The notes: generated by a model from the letters alone, not told the origin. DNA of 39,000 nt from Nocardiopsis sp. JB363 (GCF_900143625.1 NZ_FRFF01000047.1:1-39000); one strand, 5' to 3'. Positions 29,901 through 37,871 are shown, numbered from the stretch's first letter. Numbers and translations are program-made.

Positions 29901-30789
29901 CCGTTTCGGTGAGGCGCTGGAGATCGACCGTGTCAACGCCGAACGCCGCAAGTACGCCCAGGGCGCGAATCACATCGACACCCTGCGCAGCCGGATGTCG
30001 ATGGGGCTGACCCTGTTGGCCTTGGGCAGGCTGGCCGAGGCACGGGAGACACTGGAGGACTGCGCGGACAGGTTGGAGGCCATCGACGCCGCCGAAGGTC
30101 CCCACGCCCTGACCATCCCGCTGATGCTGGCGGTGATCCATCGGCGTGAGGGCGAACACGAGAAGTCCCTGGAGTACTCCACCAAGGCCATGGCGGATTT
30201 CAGCCGGTTCCACGTGCGCGGTTCATCGACGTTGTTGCTCTGCCGATCCATTCACATGGTGAGCCTGGCCTTCAATGGGCATGTGAGTGAGGCGGAGAAG
30301 GAAGCGGACAAGGTCATTTCCCGGGTCGAACCGCTCTATCGTGACTACCACCCGTTCCCCTGGGTCACCCGGGTGAACGCCGCCATCGTCCTGCGGGCGG
30401 CGGGGAAATTCAGTCAGGCACTCGAAATGGACCGACAGGCGCTCGCCTCGTTGCGTGATTCCTATGGTGACGCCAGGGTCACCACCTTGCCGGTACTCAT
30501 CAACCTCGGAAACGACCTCTTCGGTCTCGGGCGTGTCCAGGAAGCGCGGGAGCAGGACCGGGAGGCCGAGGAGAGGTGCCGTTCGAACCTCGACCCCGAC
30601 CACGTCTTCCTGATGATGGCCCGCCGGAACCATCTGATCAGCCGCCAGGCTCTGGGCGAGGACGTGGAAGGTGAGTGGAACCTCTTCCGACAGGAATGTG
30701 TCGACGCCTATGGTGCCGAGCACAGCCACGTGACCACGATGGACGAGTTCCGGCGGCTCGACTGTGACCTCATGCCGGTGGCCAATTAA
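26929..30789 (+). CDS. SAV_2336-type vWA-like / NB-ARC / TPR protein (STAND NTPase sensor)
   Basis: Large protein of 1286 residues. The N-terminal 215 residues match the SAV_2336-related domain, a vWA-like fold in which LVVVFDSAALM takes the MIDAS-like place and LLIVSDVRGRVW follows. A helical region comes next (about 225-430). The NB-ARC NTPase begins near NFTGREEIL, with Walker A GSTGIGKTQ at 494-502 and Walker B LLIFDDV near 570. From about 860 to the end tetratricopeptide repeats follow (ALEIDRVNAERR, ALEMDRQALASL). NB-ARC plus TPR is the same plan as FxsT and many NLR-like bacterial immune sensors: the repeats bind a trigger, the NTPase oligomerises, and the effector is activated. No TIR or nuclease is fused here, so the neighbouring trypsin-like protein is the likely effector. 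GTG start behind GGAG. Its last four bases overlap the end of a DUF397 gene on the other strand. Confidence 0.8.
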   Translation: MSGVIRTVETRELMDDPVQGYVEALTDLRQAHPGLVVVFDSAALMEIHHHIIGPLFDVVRGLDIPVTRVDMGVAEGRWEERFPGGDGTGLEGPLLIVSDVRGRVWSTPAFRDRLRLLADRVPIALLYVFGHSHRNLSVMATEPMRVVEREPGEASVLSWEPVRTAEAEEPPFAEVARIPILEPSPHQLTEWARALTGGPGAWRADVWSLDVTPPPPENHPESLTPGERVERFLSTSTYGARELAVRLAQAPVNLAVAEVVQRTIPRPTPEVSALAAGAEIAEVLGGSLMTGEAPAAPLSDPRRSALEFRPGVRRELLERLGGIGTMRSVFHTLGIEFKDVSRVYQWLSRIETSLPEIHELDDAETDLAHAIIPALTEMPGEYRRLAVRLSEVLEGENPYFPQTWAFDPSVAQEEADFAVTTHDIPEVPETEQTVSVRPVTTVSENVRRRPSRRGLAYLGGVPQQNLNFTGREEILRDIHETLSDHPGTSFLVAGSTGIGKTQIAMEYAHRFRQDYDLVWWIQANTSAEIHQAYLRLAQRLGVEGAAGGPELTIQAVNDALDNEPRIGNWLLIFDDVPDLDTLTPALLPLGGSGRVLLTSRDQGWIHSGRGGGRIIPQLSMGESVALLHKICPHRLEKDRATAELIAERLQHLPLALAQMGAYLRDSLMGTDEFLSQLRDKFDQLVDHVEADDQYPLPLAAAWSIQLEDLQRATGPQRETKRLVLEFIKLCSFFAPRPLSRAIFHRARGLSHNPELSRVLGDDMMLSKVLRYAHRHSLADFDLQDNTFQLHATFQSVVQHSMNVEERSLQRALAHRLLAQSDPVGPKQAQNRAEYLLLLSHVMGSGAWRSKDAQVRGLLINLAEFLTEMGDYRTALTLTRHAYDEWSDNPTHRFRVWMVRARCLRLIGDNETCLIEADRMYEEQAALEGRDSEEAMDARTARGIALSNLGDFEEAESIYTEVYQYRREHFGEEDEGTLQAAHNLATIMQRRSRFGEALEIDRVNAERRKYAQGANHIDTLRSRMSMGLTLLALGRLAEARETLEDCADRLEAIDAAEGPHALTIPLMLAVIHRREGEHEKSLEYSTKAMADFSRFHVRGSSTLLLCRSIHMVSLAFNGHVSEAEKEADKVISRVEPLYRDYHPFPWVTRVNAAIVLRAAGKFSQALEMDRQALASLRDSYGDARVTTLPVLINLGNDLFGLGRVQEAREQDREAEERCRSNLDPDHVFLMMARRNHLISRQALGEDVEGEWNLFRQECVDAYGAEHSHVTTMDEFRRLDCDLMPVAN

Positions 30790-31061
30790 CGGGCGAGATG
30801 CGGGCCGAGGAAGGCCCACCATTCGTTCGGCGTGAAATCGAGGATCGTGGAGTCCGGGTGGTGCGAGTCCCGGAAACCGACATGGGGCAGCCGACCCAAC
30901 CGGACCTCACAACAGTCCTCGTTAGGACCGGACCTGCTCGACTTGCGCCATGTCCCTGACCCGGAGGTGCCGGAACCCGATTGTGGTATGGGGGGCGAGT
31001 GGGGACGAAGTGCCTGCGGGGAAGAATCCTTATCGGTGCTCTCCGGTCGGGGCACGACCAT
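30786..31061 (-). CDS. DUF397 protein, orphan
   Basis: DUF397 protein of up to 91 residues: WRKSSRSGPNEDCCEVR, then VGFRDSHHPDS, then LDFTPNEWWAFL is the whole domain, at the C-terminal end. The preceding 36 residues are Pro/Ser-rich and may not be translated. ATG 31061 has GGAAGGG directly against it, too close to act as its ribosome site, while GTG 31055 lies six bases after the same element and may be the real start. DUF397 proteins normally sit just after an XRE-type regulator and act with it, but no such gene precedes it here. It lies antisense between two plus-strand conflict-system genes and ends tail to tail with the NB-ARC/TPR gene within TTAA. Confidence 0.7.
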   Translation of the reverse strand: MVVPRPESTDKDSSPQALRPHSPPIPQSGSGTSGSGTWRKSSRSGPNEDCCEVRLGRLPHVGFRDSHHPDSTILDFTPNEWWAFLGPHLAR

Positions 31062-31182
31062 CCCTTCCGCGTCGGTCCGGTGTTCGATTAATGTCGACTC
31101 CGAATGCCGTGTGTCACTTTACAGTCCGGGCCTTCCGGTCTGTTTGTCAAGTCCTTTCCAGAATCAGTCGAGTGAGGTTCTT

Positions 31183-31512
31183 GTGCAGAATGTGGTCGAC
31201 TTCGTGACCGATGACGACGTGACGATCACGATCGAAGCGACTCCGGTGCATCGGGTCGGAGCGTCCGGGGTCTCACGTGATGGTGTTCGGCCCGACAAGG
31301 ACAGGCATTTCAACGCGATCGTCTCCCGAATCCAGAAAATCGCGGCGGCCGTGTCCAAGCAGATGGACCAACTGTCCGATGGCCGGGGTAAGCCCGATGA
31401 GACCACGGTCGAGTTCGGGATGACCGTCAGCGCGGAGGCCGACGTCGTCGTGGCCAAGGGGAGCGGTGAGGGGACCTTCAAGGTGACGATGGTCTGGCGG
31501 GACAAGGGCTGA
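31183..31512 (+). CDS. Trypco1 (trypsin-co-occurring domain 1, CU044_2847-like) protein
   Basis: Protein of 109 residues. The pattern VTITIEATPV, then a helix with IVSRIQKIAAAVSKQMDQL, then TTVEFGMTVSAEADVVVAKGSG and FKVTMVW at the end is the Trypco1/CU044_2847 family, a small two-layer domain found beside trypsin-like or other effectors in actinomycete conflict systems. Its biochemical role is not established; it may be an adaptor or inhibitor of the effector. I chose GTG 31183 with GAGG five bases before it; the frame is open upstream from 30832, but that part shadows the DUF397 gene. Its presence ties the protease gene 4.4 kb upstream and the NB-ARC/TPR gene into one system. A strong hairpin follows at 31554. 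Confidence 0.75.
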   Translation: MQNVVDFVTDDDVTITIEATPVHRVGASGVSRDGVRPDKDRHFNAIVSRIQKIAAAVSKQMDQLSDGRGKPDETTVEFGMTVSAEADVVVAKGSGEGTFKVTMVWRDKG

Positions 31513-31553
31513 CCCGCGCGTGAGGCGACCGGTTCCGGTCACCGGTGGTCAGA

Positions 31554-31585
31554 GCCCGAGTCGCCTTGTGTGAGGCGGCTCGGGC
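31554..31585. terminator. Strong hairpin between Trypco1 and the convergent SDR gene
   Basis: GCCCGAGTCGCCT (31554-31566) pairs with AGGCGGCTCGGGC (31573-31585): a 13-base stem with one G-T pair and a 6-base loop. It lies between two converging genes, so it is likely bidirectional. Confidence 0.7.
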
Positions 31586-31597
31586 GTCATCGGGCCG

Positions 31598-32341
31598 TCA
31601 GTACAGCTGGTTCGCGCCACCGTCGGCCATGAGGGTCTGCCCGGTCATGTACTTGGCGTCGTCGGAGAGCAGGAACGCCACGATCGGCGCGACGTCGCTC
31701 TCGGGGTCGCCGAAGCGGCCGAGCGGAACCTTCCTGAGCGATGCCTCGTACATCTCCGGGGCGGCCTCGCTCCAGGCCTTGACGCCCGCGGTCAGCGCCA
31801 TCGGGCTGACCACGTTCACGCGGATGTTCTCGCTCGCCCACTCGTTGGCGACCACGCGCGAGAGGCCGCGGATGGCCTCCTTGGCGGAGGCGTAGGCGGC
31901 CTGGGTGGGCTGGCCGACGAGCGCGGCGCCCGAGCCGAAGTTCACGATGGAGCCCCCGGAGCCCGCCAGGTGTGGGTGGGCCGCGAGCATGAAGTTGCGG
32001 GTGGCGACGAACCCGGTCGAGAACGACAGGTCCCACTGCTCCTGGGTGAGGTCGGTGAAGGGCGCCTGGCGCGAGGCGTGCGCGTTGTTGACCAGGCCCG
32101 TCAACCCGCCGAAGCGCTCGACGGCGGTGCGGACCGCGAGTTCGGCCGTCTCTCGCAGAGCGACGTCGGCCTGGATGAACGCGACGTCGGCGCCGAGCTC
32201 GGTTTCGAGTTCCGCTCCGGCCTGTGCGTCGATGTCGACCGCGACGACCTTGGCGCCTCGGCGGACGAGGACGCGCGAGATGGCACCACCGATGCCGGCG
32301 GCGCCTCCCGTGACGATGACGATCTGGTCTTCCAGCTGCAT
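31598..32341 (-). CDS. Short-chain dehydrogenase/reductase (classical SDR)
   Basis: NAD(P)-dependent oxidoreductase of 247 residues, a typical classical SDR length. Visible motifs: TGGAAGIG (11-18, nucleotide-binding glycine motif), NNAHA in place of the usual NNAG, a catalytic Ser in NFGSGAA, YASAK with the catalytic Tyr and Lys near 150, and the C-terminal ADGG. An acidic residue after the second strand (VVAVDID) favours NAD over NADP. ATG 32341 has AGGAAGG eight to nine bases upstream; the open frame continues further, but that part is not coding. The substrate is unknown. It is transcribed away from the TDT transporter gene and has no evident link to the defence genes around it. Confidence 0.88.
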   Translation of the reverse strand: MQLEDQIVIVTGGAAGIGGAISRVLVRRGAKVVAVDIDAQAGAELETELGADVAFIQADVALRETAELAVRTAVERFGGLTGLVNNAHASRQAPFTDLTQEQWDLSFSTGFVATRNFMLAAHPHLAGSGGSIVNFGSGAALVGQPTQAAYASAKEAIRGLSRVVANEWASENIRVNVVSPMALTAGVKAWSEAAPEMYEASLRKVPLGRFGDPESDVAPIVAFLLSDDAKYMTGQTLMADGGANQLY

Positions 32342-32518
32342 GAACGTTTCCTTCCTGCGCGCCGTGCGCTCGTTGGGATCGACCCATTCTCCGCCGAGCG
32401 GGACTTGGGCGCGGTGTATCCGCGAGGCGTTCGGCGTGGCCGTCGAGTTCCGACACCGCATATGAATCGGCTTATTAAGGACATCTAGTGCGTTTCGGGT
32501 ATCAATAGCGGACCGTAC

Positions 32519-32524
32519 TAGGAT
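32519..32524 (+). promoter_or_regulatory. Possible -10 element giving a leaderless transporter mRNA
   Basis: TAGGAT ends seven bases before the ATG at 32532, the spacing expected for a leaderless transcript. AGGA inside the same bases could instead be a weak ribosome site, and no good -35 was found. It lies in the 190-base divergent gap 32342-32531, which must also hold the SDR promoter. Confidence 0.3.
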
Positions 32525-32531
32525 CCGAGCC

Positions 32532-33581
32532 ATGCCGCGTTCTCGACCGACCCCCGAACATCTGTCCCCGGGGTATTTCGCGTTCGTCATGGGCACCGGG
32601 ATCCTGTCGGTCGCCGCCGCGCAGCGGTCGTGGCAGGTCACGTCCCTGATGCTGTTGGGGTTGGCGGGGGTCGGCTACGTGCTCCTCGTGGTCTTGAACG
32701 TGTGGCGCGTCACCGCCTACCGCGAGGCCTTCGCGCGTGATCTGCGAGATTCGCGCAAGGCGTTCCTGATCTTCACGTTCGTCGCGGGAACCGGTGTCCT
32801 CGCGACGGGCCTGGCGGCGCACGGTGAGCTCACCGTGGCGGCGGTCCTGTTGGCCGTCGGCACGGTGAGCTGGCTGTTGCTCGGCTACACGGTCCCCTGG
32901 GCGGCGGTGCTCAGCCGCGAGGAACGACCGGTGACGGACGCGGCCAACGGGACGTGGTTCATCTGGGTGGTGGCCGCCCAATCCGTGGCCGTGGTCGCCG
33001 CGACGCTCGAACCGCACTACGAGGGCCTGGCGCGGCACGGGCTCTCGGTGCTGGCGGTCTTCGCCTGGTCGATCGGTGTGGTGCTGTACGCCGCCGTCGC
33101 CATGTTCGTCGTCCAACGGATCCTCCAAGCGCCGCTGGACCCCCGCGACTTCGACCCGCCCTACTGGGTGTCGATGGGCGCCATCGCCATCAGCGTCGTC
33201 GCCGGCTCGCGCATCATCGAGATGGAGAGCACGCCGATGGTCGACGCGGTCCGCGGCCTGGTGGAGGGCGGGGCCGTGGTGCTGTGGGCCTTCGCGACCT
33301 GGCTGATCCCCGCGCTGATCGCGGTCGGCGTCTGGCGGCACTTCGTCAAACGGGTACCGCTGAAGTACACGCCGACCCTGTGGAGCATCGTCTTCCCACT
33401 CGGGATGTACTCCGTGGCCTGCATGTACCTGGGACGGGCCAACCGTCTACCGCTGGTGGAGTGGATCGGCGAGGCGTGGATCTGGGTGGCGCTGGCGGCC
33501 TGGGCGGTGACGAGCGCGGCCATGGTCCGCTCGTGGCTTCCCACCCCGTCCCGACGATCAGCCCCGTCTCCTCACGCCTGA
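32532..33581 (+). CDS. TDT-family transporter (tellurite-resistance/dicarboxylate transporter, TehA-like)
   Basis: Integral membrane protein of 349 residues with about ten hydrophobic segments, starting GYFAFVMGTGILSVAA, which is the family's typical first helix. Other segments include YVLLVVLNVW, FLIFTFVAGTGVLATGL, VLLAVGTVSWLLLGY and a C-terminal WIWVALAAWAVTSAAMV. A short basic tail follows (PSRRSAPSPHA). TDT/TehA-SLAC1-like carriers move small anions or dicarboxylates across the cytoplasmic membrane; the substrate here cannot be read from sequence, and tellurite resistance should not be assumed. The gene is divergent from the SDR gene, with an intergenic region of 190 bases. After it 160 bases without a gene (33582-33741) lead to the EACC1 gene; I see no strong element in them. 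Confidence 0.82.
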   Translation: MPRSRPTPEHLSPGYFAFVMGTGILSVAAAQRSWQVTSLMLLGLAGVGYVLLVVLNVWRVTAYREAFARDLRDSRKAFLIFTFVAGTGVLATGLAAHGELTVAAVLLAVGTVSWLLLGYTVPWAAVLSREERPVTDAANGTWFIWVVAAQSVAVVAATLEPHYEGLARHGLSVLAVFAWSIGVVLYAAVAMFVVQRILQAPLDPRDFDPPYWVSMGAIAISVVAGSRIIEMESTPMVDAVRGLVEGGAVVLWAFATWLIPALIAVGVWRHFVKRVPLKYTPTLWSIVFPLGMYSVACMYLGRANRLPLVEWIGEAWIWVALAAWAVTSAAMVRSWLPTPSRRSAPSPHA

Positions 33582-33741
33582 CCGAGGACACCCCCGCCTC
33601 GGGGCGCGTCCCATGGCCGGATGCGGCCAAAGGACGGAAGGCCCGGATATGCCCGCGCCCTGGTTGATAGAACCTGCCCTGCGGAGTGTCAGTGGGTCGT
33701 GACGGCGCGGCCGGCCTCCGGCAGAACTGGAGAGTGCGCGG

Positions 33742-34152
33742 GTGCAGCCGAGCGAGCTGGTGGCCAGGGTCGATTTCGAGGACGACGTCACCGCGGAGGA
33801 AGCGGACCAGCACACTCGTGACCTGGTGCTTCTGCTGGAGGACTTGGACGTCGACGAGGTCCGTGCGGCGGAAGGCGAGGCCGTGGAGGGGACCAGGTCG
33901 GTGGACCCCGGGACACTGGCAGGAGCGGTACTGATCACCGGTGTCCTGCTCAAACCCGTGCTCACCTGCCTGGTGTCCCTGGTGGCTTCCTGGCTGGAAC
34001 AGAGCGAACAGAGGTCGGTCACGGTCGAGTTGGAGGGAGCCAAGGTCACCGTGAAGGGGCGTGTCTCACCGAAGGACGTGGAGACCTACGTCCGAGCGCT
34101 GCGGGAGGACCCTGCTCGGGCCATCGGCGCACGTGTGGAGGACGAGACATGA
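33742..34152 (+). CDS. EACC1 (effector-associated constant component 1) protein
   Basis: Protein of 136 residues fitting the EACC1 family. It has an N-terminal acidic part with VARVDFEDDVTAEEADQHT and a helix (LVLLLEDLDVDEV), a Gly/Ala-rich hydrophobic helix (LAGAVLITGVLLKPVLTCLVSLVASWL, possibly membrane-inserting), then VTVELEGAKVTVKGRV and a closing helix. EACC1 is the small partner repeatedly found immediately before caspase- or other effector genes in actinomycete conflict systems; its molecular role is unknown. GTG 33742 is preceded by GGAGAG. Its stop overlaps the start of the caspase-helicase gene as ATGA, so the two are made together. Confidence 0.82.
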   Translation: MQPSELVARVDFEDDVTAEEADQHTRDLVLLLEDLDVDEVRAAEGEAVEGTRSVDPGTLAGAVLITGVLLKPVLTCLVSLVASWLEQSEQRSVTVELEGAKVTVKGRVSPKDVETYVRALREDPARAIGARVEDET

Positions 34153-37100
34153 TGCGCACGGCGATCCTCCTCGGAGTCAACACCTACGACGCACTCGAAG
34201 ATCTGCGTTCGCCCAGGGCCGACCTGCGGGCGCTGGAACAGGTGCTCCAGGCCAACGGTCACTTCGACCGGGTCCTTGTGCTGGACGACCCCACCCGAAA
34301 CGAAGCCATGGAGGCACTTGAGGCAACGCTCGGTGAGGGAGACCCCAAGGATCTTCTGTTCGTCTCGTTCTCCGGTCACGGGGTGAAGGACACTCGCGGG
34401 CGCCTGCACCTCGCTTTCCGGGACACCCGGCACAAACGGTTCGAGACCACGGCGATCTCCGCCGAGGTCCTCAAACGGATGATCGCGGACTCGCGGATGC
34501 GGAGCAAGGTGCTTCTGCTGGACTGCTGCTACGGCGGCGCCTTCGCCGACGGATTCGCGACCCGATCCGGCGACGACGAGCACATCGACTTCGAACGGGA
34601 GCTCAGCGACGGGGCGGGCACCTACGTCATCGCCGCTTCGGGGGCGTTGGAGAAGGCCAGGGAGGGTGACAACACCCACGGCGCGCAACCCTCGCCCTTC
34701 ACGTCGGCGGTCGTGCGCGGGCTGGCGGGCGCGGCTCCGGACACCAACGGTGATGGCTGGATCGACGCGGTGGAGCTCTACCAGTACGTCCACCGCGAGG
34801 TGGAGGACATGGACAACCAACGGGTCACGGCCTTCGCCCTCGGGGTACGCGGACAACTCGTCCTCGCACGTCACGTGGGTTCGGTCACGGCCTCGGACCT
34901 TCCAGGAGGAGCGGGGAAGGGTGCACGCCCCTCTGCTGAGCGTGCACGTGGGCCCGAGGGCGACGTGGCCGGGTCGCATGCCGCAGCGAAGAGCCGCGAT
35001 GCCCACGGGGGTTGGCGTTGGGAGTCCTACCTGGACTACCAACGCGACTGCCTGATGCGACAGAGCGTGCTGCAACAGCTCCCCGACGCCGACGGGCGCG
35101 ACGCGGTGGTCTGCGACATGGGGTCGGAATCCCTGCTCAGCGGGTCGGCGGACCGTTGGCCGCTGTCGGAGAGCGCGAAGAACCTGGCCTTGGAAGCGGA
35201 GAAGGAGAGGAGGCCGCTGCGCTACGGCTACCCGGCGGTCCTCTTCGACACCGCTCGCTCGGAAGGTGGCGGCGGCAGGCGGGCCAAGCTCGCCCCGTTG
35301 TTCGTCCTGGACGTGGAGATGGTCGAGGAACAGGACGAGTGCTTCCTGGTCCCGGTCGGTGAACCCGAGCTCAACCGGGAATTGTTGCTCTCGGCCGCCG
35401 AGCTCGACGAGGGGGACATCGAGGAGTTGGTCGACTGGTTCCAGGTCGACTGGACGGGCCGAGGCGTCGCCGGGCTGGCGGACAAGGCGCGCGCGGTCTG
35501 TACCCGCCTGGACCTGAACCGTGTCGACGACCTGGTCGCCGGTGAACTGAATAGTGACCTGGACGTGCGGCGCGGTGCGCGCAGGGGCGCGCAGAACGCG
35601 GCCGTGCTGTATCGGGGGGATCCGGCCGGGGCGGCCGTCAAACAGCTCGTCGGTGACCTGGACCACCGCAAGGGCAGCGCGATCAGGATCGACACCATCG
35701 CGGACACGGCGCTCGCGGTGCTCGCCGATCCTCACCGGATCGTCCAGGAAGGGGGTTCGGTACTCCCTGTGGTCACCGGCCTCAGCAACGCGGCGCAGGA
35801 GGAGATCCTGGCGTCGGCGATGAACCGGATCCTGACCGTGGCCACCGGTGCGCCGGGTACCGGTAAGACCGAGCTCATCACCTCCGTGGTCACCACCGCG
35901 ATCGCAGCCGGACGATCCGTGCTCGTGGCCTCCACCAACAATGCCGCCGTGGACGCGGTCGTCGGCAAGGTCAACGGCCTCGGACCACAAGCCGATCTGG
36001 TGGTGCGCACCGGTAATCAGGAGAAGCGGGGAAACGAACGCGACATCCTCAACGGGCTGATCGCCGCGGAGTGGAAGAGCGTGGACGTCCCCACCGCACA
36101 CGAGCGCCTGGCCATGCGGCAACGGAGGCTCCTCACGGCGCAGAACGACCTCGCCGCGGTGGAGGGGACCGAACGGCGCCTGACGGTGTTGGCCGACACC
36201 CGTCGTAGGCAGATCGAGAACCTGCCCACGGGCCTGGGTCCGGAGACCTTCGAAGGACCCCGGGACGTGGGCCGCTGGGCCGGCAGGGTCGCCTCAGCCC
36301 TGGAGAGCCGATGGACCGGATGGTGGCACCGTTGGCGCACACGCCGGGGACTTCGTCTGCGGGGGTCCGATCGTGAGCTGGCCGAGGTCCTGAGCTTCCT
36401 GACCACCGAACGCGAGTGGATCGGACTGCTGGAGGAACTACGTGCGCGCCCCCGTCCCGAGGACGTGGCCGACACGCTCCGCGACCTACGCCAGGAGCGA
36501 CGTGGGGAGAGCACGGAGTTGCTGCTGGGGCGTGTCGCCGAGCTGCTGGCCACGGGCAGGCCCGTCATCGAGGAGCGCTTGCGCAACCTGGAATCGGGCG
36601 CGTCCGGTTGGAAGGGCATGAAGAAGCTGGTGCGCACTGTCCGAGCCTGGGCCACCACCTCCCGTTCGGTGCGCGGGGTGTTCCCGCCCCTGCCGGGTCT
36701 GTTCGACCTGGTGGTGATCGACGAGGCCAGTCAGTGCACCGTCGCGGACCTGGTCCCGCTGTTGTACCGGGCCAGGAGGGCGCTGGTGATCGGAGATCCG
36801 CACCAGTTGCCACCGGTCAACACGCTCACCGACCAGGACGACCGCAGGATCCAGGCCGTCCACGGACTGCGCCCCGATGAACTCGACGACCGCTCCCTCA
36901 CCTACACCGGCTCCTCCGCCTACCACGCCGCCGCCTCGGCCCTGGCGGCGGGCGGTGGCGAGGTGCTGTGGCTCGACGAGCACTATCGGTGCCATCCCGA
37001 GATCATCGACCCCGTCAACCGACGTTTCTACGGTGACCGGCTCGCGGTGCGTACCGACACCGCGCGCCTCACGGCCCCTGAGGACCCCGCGACCCGGTGG

Positions 37101-37871
37101 ATCGACGTGCGCGGACGGTGTGAACGTCCAGGTGGTCGATCCTGCCTCAACGCCAAGGAGGCGGAGGCGGTGGTGGATCTGCTCCGAGAGCTGTGGACGA
37201 GTCTTCCCAAGGAAGCGACCATCGGTGTGGTCTCGCCCTTCACCGCCCAGGTGCGTGAGATCGAGCGCCGACTGGGCCGGGACGCGCTCCGGCGGATCAG
37301 GGTGGGAACGGCGCACACCTTCCAAGGCGGTGAGCGCGACGTGGTGGTCGTCTCCCCGGCCGCGGCCACCGGTGTACACCGCTCCAGTGGTCAGTGGGCC
37401 CTGCGGCAGCAGAACCTGTGGAACGTCGCTGTCACCCGCGCCCGCTCACGCCTGTACGTCGTGGGCGATCGAGCGTACTGGGCCGGGCAGGGAGGGCTGC
37501 TCTCCGACTTCGCCGGTGTCTCGGCCGAGCCCGTGGACAAGTCGTCCGGCGACGCCCGCGGCCGGCTGTTCGAGGCGCTCGTCGAACGTGGCACGGAGCC
37601 CAGGGTGCGCCAGATCGTCGGAGGGTACGTGTGCGACCTGTTGGTGAGCGGCTCCGCGGGTGAGACGGCGGTGATCGTCGACCGTGCCGGCGTCGGGTCC
37701 AACGTGTCCCTGGACCCTGGCCGTACGTTGCAGCGGACCTTGGATCACACGACCCTGTTCGAGAAGGTCTCGGGCCTGCGCACGGTACGGGTCCCCGCGT
37801 GGCGCTGCCTGAGCGAACCCGAGGTGGTCGCCGGGGAGATCGTGGACGGAGAGGCGGAACGCCCACGGTAG
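34149..37871 (+). CDS. Caspase (EACC1-associated) fused to SF1 helicase with a possible REase-like tail
   Basis: Protein of 1240 residues. N-terminal caspase-like peptidase (C14 type, about 1-245): GVNTYDALEDLRSPRADL, catalytic His77 in SGHG, catalytic Cys127 in LDCCYGG. After a middle region comes an SF1 (UPF1/DNA2-like) helicase: Walker A GAPGTGKTE near 567-575, DEAS from 858, GDPHQLPP, DEHYRCHPEI, then GTAHTFQGGERDVVVVS and NVAVTRARSRLYVVG. The last 105 residues (from DARGRLFEAL, with YVCDLLV, AVIVDR and VRVPAW) recall the Vsr-like endonuclease fold, but a clear catalytic Lys is missing. Presumed action: the helicase senses foreign or aberrant nucleic acid and unleashes the protease, as proposed for such conflict systems. 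It is translationally coupled to the EACC1 gene. A hairpin follows at 37972. Confidence 0.85.
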   Translation: MMRTAILLGVNTYDALEDLRSPRADLRALEQVLQANGHFDRVLVLDDPTRNEAMEALEATLGEGDPKDLLFVSFSGHGVKDTRGRLHLAFRDTRHKRFETTAISAEVLKRMIADSRMRSKVLLLDCCYGGAFADGFATRSGDDEHIDFERELSDGAGTYVIAASGALEKAREGDNTHGAQPSPFTSAVVRGLAGAAPDTNGDGWIDAVELYQYVHREVEDMDNQRVTAFALGVRGQLVLARHVGSVTASDLPGGAGKGARPSAERARGPEGDVAGSHAAAKSRDAHGGWRWESYLDYQRDCLMRQSVLQQLPDADGRDAVVCDMGSESLLSGSADRWPLSESAKNLALEAEKERRPLRYGYPAVLFDTARSEGGGGRRAKLAPLFVLDVEMVEEQDECFLVPVGEPELNRELLLSAAELDEGDIEELVDWFQVDWTGRGVAGLADKARAVCTRLDLNRVDDLVAGELNSDLDVRRGARRGAQNAAVLYRGDPAGAAVKQLVGDLDHRKGSAIRIDTIADTALAVLADPHRIVQEGGSVLPVVTGLSNAAQEEILASAMNRILTVATGAPGTGKTELITSVVTTAIAAGRSVLVASTNNAAVDAVVGKVNGLGPQADLVVRTGNQEKRGNERDILNGLIAAEWKSVDVPTAHERLAMRQRRLLTAQNDLAAVEGTERRLTVLADTRRRQIENLPTGLGPETFEGPRDVGRWAGRVASALESRWTGWWHRWRTRRGLRLRGSDRELAEVLSFLTTEREWIGLLEELRARPRPEDVADTLRDLRQERRGESTELLLGRVAELLATGRPVIEERLRNLESGASGWKGMKKLVRTVRAWATTSRSVRGVFPPLPGLFDLVVIDEASQCTVADLVPLLYRARRALVIGDPHQLPPVNTLTDQDDRRIQAVHGLRPDELDDRSLTYTGSSAYHAAASALAAGGGEVLWLDEHYRCHPEIIDPVNRRFYGDRLAVRTDTARLTAPEDPATRWIDVRGRCERPGGRSCLNAKEAEAVVDLLRELWTSLPKEATIGVVSPFTAQVREIERRLGRDALRRIRVGTAHTFQGGERDVVVVSPAAATGVHRSSGQWALRQQNLWNVAVTRARSRLYVVGDRAYWAGQGGLLSDFAGVSAEPVDKSSGDARGRLFEALVERGTEPRVRQIVGGYVCDLLVSGSAGETAVIVDRAGVGSNVSLDPGRTLQRTLDHTTLFEKVSGLRTVRVPAWRCLSEPEVVAGEIVDGEAERPR

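Noticed and set aside
26929..31512. An FxSxx-COOH RiPP-like cluster suggested by the FxsT-like NB-ARC/TPR plan
   Set aside because: No radical SAM gene, no small protein ending in FxSxx and no FxsC-like gene is present.
32532..33581. Tellurite resistance as the role of the TDT transporter
   Set aside because: The family carries varied anions and nothing in the sequence or context shows tellurite.
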